A stretch of DNA of 64,000 bases, from NCBI RefSeq assembly GCF_001941825.1, contig NZ_CP019038.1:1240001-1304000 (forward strand). Direction: 5' to 3'. Origin of the DNA: Massilia putida. Its GTDB lineage: Bacteria > Pseudomonadota > Gammaproteobacteria > Burkholderiales > Burkholderiaceae_D. Below, piece by piece: positions 58,940 through 64,000 of the stretch. Position 1 is the first letter of the stretch, and each line of letters starts with the position of its first letter. A program made the translations under genes and the position numbers. Below the pieces are notes generated by a model that had not been told where the DNA came from, ran no database searches, and saw nothing but the letters and a program-made list of their open reading frames with translations.

Positions 58940-60232
58940 TTACTTGCTCTGGTCCGGCCTGAGCTGGACATAGCGCCCGAGGTCGGCTACCGAGCGGTAG
59001 CGATCGGACAGCGCTCGCAAATATTGGGCGCGCGTCTGGAACAGGGTTCGCTGGGCATCGAGCACATCGAGGAAGCTGAATTTGCCGGCCTCGAAGCCTG
59101 TTACCGCGGCGTCATAGGTGGTTTGCGCGACTGGAAGGATGTCGGCCGTAATGCTGGCGATTTCCTGCTGCGCCAACTGGGCACGCTGATAGGCCTCGCC
59201 TAGCGCCTGGCTCACACGCAGGCGTTCGGCATCAAGATCGCTGCGCGCTTTGTCGGTGCGGCGCAAGGCGGCCAGCATGTTGCCCTGATTACGGTTGAAT
59301 AGCGGCAGTGGAACCGATACGCCGAGGACGGCCTGGTTATGGCCGATCTGGTTATCGCGCTGGCTGCCAACGGTAACCGTGACATCCGGCACACGCTGGG
59401 CGCGTTCAAGCCGCACCTGGGCCTCTTCACGCTCGACCTGCTCCCGGGCCCGGCGCAGTTGCGGTCCTGCTTCAAGCTGCTGGCGTAGCGCGTCCAAGGG
59501 TGGCAATGCCTGGACGTCACCAGCCGGCCGCTCCAGCGACAGCTGCCCTGCTTCGGTGCGGCCCCAGAGTGCGCCAAGCCGCTGCTTGGCCAGGCTTAAC
59601 TCGGATGACGCTTGCGCCAGTTCGAGCCGCACGCCCGCTTCTGCGACCCTTGATCGCGATTCTTCGATGGGTGAAATGCGGCCCGCGGTGACGCGCTTGG
59701 ACGCAACGAGGGTGGCCTTTTCGGCGACCTGCACCGATGCCCGTGCGAGCTCCCGGCGTTCCTGGGCGATGAGCGCATCGAAATAGGCGGAGGTGACATC
59801 GGCACGTAACTGCGCTTGCGCAACCGCGACGTCCTGAAGAGCCACCTGCCGCTCCCGCTCCGCCACATCGACGCGCGCCGAGCGTTTGCCACCCAATTCG
59901 AGACGCTGGTTGATCTGAACGGTTTGTGTCCGGTTAGCACGATCCATGCCCTCGCGTAGAACGGAGAGTTCGGGATTGGCGATGAGACCGGCCTGCGACT
60001 TGGAAGCGTCCGCGATCGCGACACTTTGCGTAGCAGAACGCAGCGTCGGATTCGACGTCAAAGCCAGGCGTATTGCCTCGTCCAGGGTGGTGACTGTCGC
60101 CGTGGCCGATGGCGCCGGCGCATAGGGACGTGCGCTTACTGAAATTGTTTGCTGATCACTTTGCTGTGCAGCAGCTGCGAGCAACGGCATGGACAATGCC
60201 GCGGCCCCCAACAGGATGAAACTGGGTCGCAT
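58940..60232 (-). CDS. czcC: CzcC TolC-family outer-membrane factor
   Basis: Outer-membrane channel subunit of 430 residues with signal peptide (about 1-22, ending AAAAQ). Two TolC repeats are visible: LDEAIRLALTSNPTLRSATQ and, later, GVSVPLPLFNRNQGNMLAAL. Long coiled-coil segments lie between. C-terminal SVADLGRYVQL is typical of the Czc/Cus family. Confidence 0.93.
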   Translation of the reverse strand: MRPSFILLGAAALSMPLLAAAAQQSDQQTISVSARPYAPAPSATATVTTLDEAIRLALTSNPTLRSATQSVAIADASKSQAGLIANPELSVLREGMDRANRTQTVQINQRLELGGKRSARVDVAERERQVALQDVAVAQAQLRADVTSAYFDALIAQERRELARASVQVAEKATLVASKRVTAGRISPIEESRSRVAEAGVRLELAQASSELSLAKQRLGALWGRTEAGQLSLERPAGDVQALPPLDALRQQLEAGPQLRRAREQVEREEAQVRLERAQRVPDVTVTVGSQRDNQIGHNQAVLGVSVPLPLFNRNQGNMLAALRRTDKARSDLDAERLRVSQALGEAYQRAQLAQQEIASITADILPVAQTTYDAAVTGFEAGKFSFLDVLDAQRTLFQTRAQYLRALSDRYRSVADLGRYVQLRPDQSK

Positions 60233-60347
60233 GGATAACTCCGAAAATGAAAACGAAGGTCATCCGGCGGCGGCATGGCAGGACCAGGGCTGCATCAAGC
60301 GCCCAAAGTCAGTCTGTCAAATCATGGAAAATATGGCTCCGCCGGAT

Positions 60348-60710
60348 CTACGCGGCGGAATTCCATTGGGGCCGTTCAGGCGGAGAAGTGCAGATGGAGG
60401 ACAGCGGGACGATATCCGTATCCGGAGGAGCGCTCGCCCATTGCAGATAGAGCGGCGCATCATGCCATGTATCGATCGCTACCGTAGCGTGGTGACACGA
60501 TGCGCAGTGCGCGTGCACAGCGAACTTTTTCACCACGGATGGAGCATCCTTGGCAGCGACTGGGAACTCGTCACCATCCTCGATGTGCTGGTGGTGGCCG
60601 AAGTGCTGCGCTGCGCGGCCTGTCTCGTGCATGCAATACGCAGCCACCGTCGTCCAGCTGAACTGGAGGGCGATAACTGCGGCAATGATGTACACGAGGC
60701 GACGGACCAT
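60348..60710 (-). CDS. czcI: CzcI-like small periplasmic His-rich protein
   Basis: A 120-residue exported protein: signal sequence MVRRLVYIIAAVIALQFSWT, then AAYCMHETG and HFGHHQH, the pattern of CzcI proteins found at the head of czc operons, and HAHCASCHHAT further on. CzcI is implicated in czc regulation but the mechanism is unclear. The frame is open upstream; the ATG at 60710 gives the proper signal peptide. Lies between cadA and czcC, all on the minus strand. Confidence 0.82.
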   Translation of the reverse strand: MVRRLVYIIAAVIALQFSWTTVAAYCMHETGRAAQHFGHHQHIEDGDEFPVAAKDAPSVVKKFAVHAHCASCHHATVAIDTWHDAPLYLQWASAPPDTDIVPLSSICTSPPERPQWNSAA

Positions 60711-60793
60711 GGCCGGAATATAGCATGGACTGGCAATGGCCTGCCAGCCGGTCCGCGTGCCGCCGTCACGTGTCACCCTGTGCAACATGCTGA

Positions 60794-63073
60794 TTAGGCC
60801 CCCTTGGACGAGCCTGCAGCCTGGCGAAACCGCAGCAGCCTGAGCCCGTTGAATACGACTAGCAGACTCGCGCCGACATCGGCAAAAACCGCCATCCACA
60901 GCGTAGCCAGCCCGAACAGCGCAAGCGCAAAAAAGACCGCTTTGATCCCAAGCGCAAGAACGATGTTCTGTACCAGGACGTGGCGCGTCTGCTTGCTCAG
61001 GCTGACAAAGGCCGGCAGCTTTTGAAGGTTGTCGTCCATCAGCGCGACATCGGCTGTCTCGATCGCGGTATCGCTTCCGGCCGCGCCCATTGCGAATCCG
61101 ATCTTTGCCCGGGCAAGCGCCGGAGCGTCGTTGATGCCGTCGCCGATCATGCCGACCGCGCCATATTTCGCTTCCAGTGCCTCGACAGCTTCGAGCTTTT
61201 GCTCAGGCAGCAAATCAGCATGCACCTGGTCGATTCCCACCTGGCGCCCGATCTGCTGCGCGGTCGCAAGGTTATCGCCAGTGAGCATGACAGGCGTAAC
61301 CCCGAGCGCCTTCAGCCGCTCGATCGCGGGGATGGCACTGCCGCGCAGGACGTCCGCGATCGCGATCACGCCGATCAGGCCGCTTTCGCTGGCCAGCAGC
61401 ACGGCGGTGCGCCCGGCAGCTTCCTGTTCCGCCAGGTCCTCGCGCACGGCATCGACATCTACCCCATGCTCGGTCATCAGGCGTTGGTTGCCCAGGTAAT
61501 ACTGGACGCCGCCGATGACCCCGCGCACGCCGCGGCCGCCCACAGATTGGAACCCCTGCACACGATGCAACTGCGTACCTGGCCTGACCGCGGCCACGAC
61601 GGCCCGCGCCAGCGGATGGTCGGAATTGGCATCGAGACTCGCAGCGATTTCCAAGAGTTCGTCGCGCGAATGGTTGGACACCGTGGCAACGGCGACCACC
61701 GCTGGTCGACCTTGTGTCAAGGTACCGGTCTTGTCGAGCGCGATCGCCTTGAGCTTGTAGCCGGCCTCAAGAAACTGTCCGCCCTTGATGAGGATGCCCT
61801 GCTTCGCTGCCGCCGTAAGCCCGCTCACCACGGTCACCGGCGTCGAGATCACCAGCGCACACGGACAGGCAATCACGAGCATCACCAGGGCCTTGTACAA
61901 CCATTCATGTACCGGCTGATGCCACAGCAATGGCGGCAACATGGCGACCAGCAGCGCGGCCACGACGACTGCCGGCGTGTAGTACTTGGCGAAAGTATCG
62001 ACGAAGCGCTGCGTCGGGGCTTGGTTCTGCTGCGTCTCCTCGATGACGCGAACGATTTTCGCGAGCGTACTGTTGCGGCGCTGCATCGTGACGCGGACTT
62101 CGAGCAAGCCGTGCTCGTTGATAGTGCCGGCGTAGACAGCGTCGCCGGGCTTTTTGGCCACTGGCATGCTTTCGCCAGTGATGGGGGCCTGGTTCACCGA
62201 CGACTCGCCTTCGATGACTTCGCCGTCGACCGCGATCCGCTCGCCCGGCTTGACCAGCACGATGGCGCCCACATCGATGCGATCTGCCTCGGTGAGCCGC
62301 CACTGCCCATGCTCGTCGCGTACATTGGCCTCATCCGGTGCCAGGCGTAACAGGCCGTGAACCGTGCCCCGGGCACGATCTAGCGACATGGCCTCGATCA
62401 GCTCGGCAATCGCGAACAGGAAAATCACCATCGCCGCTTCCGGCCACTGGCCGATCAGGACGGCGCCGACGACTGCGAGGCACATCAAGAAATTGATGTT
62501 GAGGGTAAGCGTCTTGAGCGCTACCCACCCTTTGCGCAGCGTTGGAATGCCTGCCGTGAGGATGGATATCAGGGACAAAGCAATTACAGGCGGGGAGGAT
62601 TCGGCCGTGCCTTGCCACGCGAGCACCTCCGCCGCGACGGCGCACAGGCCAGCCACTCCCAGTCCCGCCTTCTGCAAAGGACTGAGTGCCGCCTCCTCTG
62701 CGACGACCGGCGCCGGCGCGCTCTCATCTACGACAACCGCTTTCATGCCGATGCTGTGTAGAGCTTCGGTAACCGGTTGTACGGATCGCAGTTCGTGCAT
62801 GACGTCCAGCGAGCGGCCCATCAGGTTAAAACGCAAGTCCAGGATCCCTTGCATGCCGTGCAGCTTTCGGCGGATCAGGCCTTCTTCCGACGGACAGTCC
62901 ATGTTGGCGATACGGTAGGTGACGGTCTTTCCTTCAGAGGCCGGCACAGCGGACGGCATAGGAGCAGACGGCGAGCATCCGGATGCCTTGCCGGCGGCGT
63001 TACATGTCGTTTGGCTAGGTTCACTCATAGGCGTATCAATCAATAAAGCGATATTGCGATCGGATTGGGACAT
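60794..63073 (-). CDS. cadA: Cd/Zn/Pb-exporting P1B-type ATPase CadA
   Basis: A 759-residue heavy-metal ATPase. One N-terminal HMA domain with a Cys-containing NMDCPSEEGLIRR (single DCP-type site rather than CxxC), eight helices, CPCALVIS in helix 6 (P1B-2 type), and intact ITGESMPVAKK, DKTGTLTQGRP, NSDHPLARA and GDGINDAPA. Near the N-terminus further cysteines (TTCNAAG, SGCSP) may help capture metal. Preceded by a MerR-type promoter and by its likely regulator cadR. Confidence 0.94.
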   Translation of the reverse strand: MSQSDRNIALLIDTPMSEPSQTTCNAAGKASGCSPSAPMPSAVPASEGKTVTYRIANMDCPSEEGLIRRKLHGMQGILDLRFNLMGRSLDVMHELRSVQPVTEALHSIGMKAVVVDESAPAPVVAEEAALSPLQKAGLGVAGLCAVAAEVLAWQGTAESSPPVIALSLISILTAGIPTLRKGWVALKTLTLNINFLMCLAVVGAVLIGQWPEAAMVIFLFAIAELIEAMSLDRARGTVHGLLRLAPDEANVRDEHGQWRLTEADRIDVGAIVLVKPGERIAVDGEVIEGESSVNQAPITGESMPVAKKPGDAVYAGTINEHGLLEVRVTMQRRNSTLAKIVRVIEETQQNQAPTQRFVDTFAKYYTPAVVVAALLVAMLPPLLWHQPVHEWLYKALVMLVIACPCALVISTPVTVVSGLTAAAKQGILIKGGQFLEAGYKLKAIALDKTGTLTQGRPAVVAVATVSNHSRDELLEIAASLDANSDHPLARAVVAAVRPGTQLHRVQGFQSVGGRGVRGVIGGVQYYLGNQRLMTEHGVDVDAVREDLAEQEAAGRTAVLLASESGLIGVIAIADVLRGSAIPAIERLKALGVTPVMLTGDNLATAQQIGRQVGIDQVHADLLPEQKLEAVEALEAKYGAVGMIGDGINDAPALARAKIGFAMGAAGSDTAIETADVALMDDNLQKLPAFVSLSKQTRHVLVQNIVLALGIKAVFFALALFGLATLWMAVFADVGASLLVVFNGLRLLRFRQAAGSSKGA

Positions 63074-63104
63074 GGCTTCTGCCGCGTCTTCCCTTATGCC
63101 TGGC

Positions 63105-63135
63105 AGTTGACACCCTGTAGCAGCTACAGAGTCAA
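63105..63135 (-). promoter_or_regulatory. MerR-family promoter of cadA
   Basis: Read on the minus strand, -35 TTGACT (63130-63135) and -10 TCAACT (63105-63110) are separated by 19 nt containing the dyad CTGTAG-N3-CTACAG (63115-63129). The long spacer and dyad match promoters of CadR/PbrR-type regulators. Confidence 0.82.
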
Positions 63136-63289
63136 GGGAAAATTCGTGAAAAACGGTGGGGATGGGTCAATTTGAAAAGCTGATGAAATGCGCTGTTAAC
63201 CCGGCTTCGACAAAAAGGTCTCTTGCATCAGCTTAGCAAGCCGGAATTTTGATGATATGGTGCTCTACTCCCCTAAGAAACGCTTGGGC

Positions 63290-63694
63290 TCAGCGGGATA
63301 GCTCATTCAACTGCTTCAGGATCTCGCAATCCTTGGCCTCGCGTGCGGAATCGCAGGAACTACGCAAGCTGGAAAGTTGTTGCCGCAAAGATTGCATATC
63401 TGCAATCTGGCGATCAACCTCCCGAAGATGTTCATCGACCAAGTCATTAACTCCGTCGCATGATTTTTCCGGATGATCTTGGAAGCCGAGCAGGATCTGC
63501 ACCTCATCCAAGGACATGCCAAGTGCTCGACAGCGCCGGATGAACTGTAAGCGCTCCGCATGAATGGTATCGTACAGGCGATAGTTTGCCTCCGACCTGA
63601 TCGGTGCCGGAAGCAGTCCTTTTTGCTCATAGAAGCGTATCGTTTCAGGCTGGCAGCCAGCTCGCCTCGCGAGTTCACCAATTCGCATACCCAT
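63290..63694 (-). CDS. cadR: Cd(II)/Pb(II)-responsive MerR-family regulator
   Basis: A 134-residue regulator: helix-turn-helix MRIGELARRAGCQPETIRFY, then NYRLYDTIHAERLQFIRRC. Metal ligands expected for CadR/PbrR are present: Cys in KSCDGVNDLV (about 79), Cys in RSSCDSAREAKDCE (about 113 and 120). Upstream of cadA on the same strand, with a matching operator in the 216-nt gap. This arrangement differs from many cad loci, where the regulator is divergent. Confidence 0.93.
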   Translation of the reverse strand: MGMRIGELARRAGCQPETIRFYEQKGLLPAPIRSEANYRLYDTIHAERLQFIRRCRALGMSLDEVQILLGFQDHPEKSCDGVNDLVDEHLREVDRQIADMQSLRQQLSSLRSSCDSAREAKDCEILKQLNELSR

Positions 63695-64000
63695 TCAGAC
63701 TCCCGCAAACCTTGTAGTAAGTATAGGCATACTAACTCATACCGCCATTGTGGGTGTCAGACGCAACGGAACGAAAAACTTGGTTAGGGACGGAGGGTGT
63801 CAGGTTGAGGTCATAGGTGTGGCTGCAAGGGCGTCAGGAAATTCTCCAATGGATTCTATGCTGACGCTGTTTGAGCGGCATGCCTGACGCCGGGCTGAAG
63901 CGTACTTCAACTGGACAATCCAAACCCGGCGATGGCTTAGCGTGCTGTTTTTTCCTTTTTCCGCGCCTTCGCTCTGCCCTTCGTGGGGGTATAAGCCGGA
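63695..64000. other. Region upstream of cadR to window end
   Basis: About 300 bp. AGTAT-N4-ATACT-like symmetry at about 63719-63733 lies just upstream of cadR and may belong to its promoter. On the minus strand a Lys/Arg-rich frame reads in from the right edge to a TAA at 63937-63939; it could be the C-terminus of a protein outside the window, but 20 codons do not identify it. Confidence 0.35.

Noticed and set aside
63937..64000. Basic C-terminal fragment entering from the right edge on the minus strand
   Set aside because: Only about 20 codons are visible, so a real gene cannot be claimed.

Overview
The window reads as chromosome of a GC-rich betaproteobacterium, probably Oxalobacteraceae of the Massilia/Telluria type. 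That is an inference from the divergent rpsB-tsf / map-glnD arrangement, a PEP-CTERM protein, many hybrid histidine kinases and the high GC; no 16S gene is present to settle it. No tRNA, rRNA, CRISPR array or integrase gene was seen.

Region 1 (1-6614) is housekeeping: rpsB-tsf on the minus strand with a hairpin-plus-T-run between them, divergent from map-glnD and an RluF-type pseudouridine synthase. Region 2 (6765-26108) is signalling-rich: four hybrid sensor kinases with no stand-alone response regulator beside them, a HAF-repeat PEP-CTERM protein, a translationally coupled pair of periplasmic PhnD-like binding protein and membrane GGDEF-EAL protein, a class I aminotransferase, and an operon of an unknown protein, a KaiC-like double ATPase and a hybrid kinase. 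Region 3 (26253-31753) holds a secreted M28 peptidase, a DUF885 protein, and a tightly overlapping galU-def-outer-membrane-protein operon.

Region 4 starts near 33275 and runs to the window end. The native ligA (minus strand, from 31772) loses its N-terminal half at about 33275, exactly in its IDG motif. What follows is AT-richer foreign DNA carrying a complete, divergent ligA (33595-35766) and a deaminase-family gene. I infer that a genomic island of at least 30 kb inserted into the housekeeping DNA-ligase gene and supplies its own ligase; the missing 5' part of native ligA should lie beyond 64000. Inside the island, a 1445-bp IS4-family element (18-bp inverted repeats, 10-bp target duplication, frameshifted transposase) interrupts a small gene.

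The rest of the island is metal and metalloid resistance. 39433-46646 is a divergent arsenic cluster: two ArsR regulators, two LMW-phosphatase-type and one glutaredoxin-type arsenate reductase, ArsB, ArsH, an ArsK-like MFS exporter and an ArsO-like flavoprotein with a Cys-rich tail, with three copies of a 6-N6-6 inverted repeat upstream. 47179-48494 is a reduced mer module (merR, merT, merP and a Cys-rich GDCCVxC protein) without merA, flanked by an intact and a decayed ynfA. 49073-53106 is a P1B-4 ATPase / ZIP-like / GmhA operon, divergent from a BNR-repeat gene broken by one amber codon. 54252-63694 is cadR-cadA-czcI-czcC-czcB-czcA plus a small membrane protein, with a classical MerR-family promoter before cadA. 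Together these export or detoxify As, Cd/Zn/Co/Pb and import or sequester Hg.
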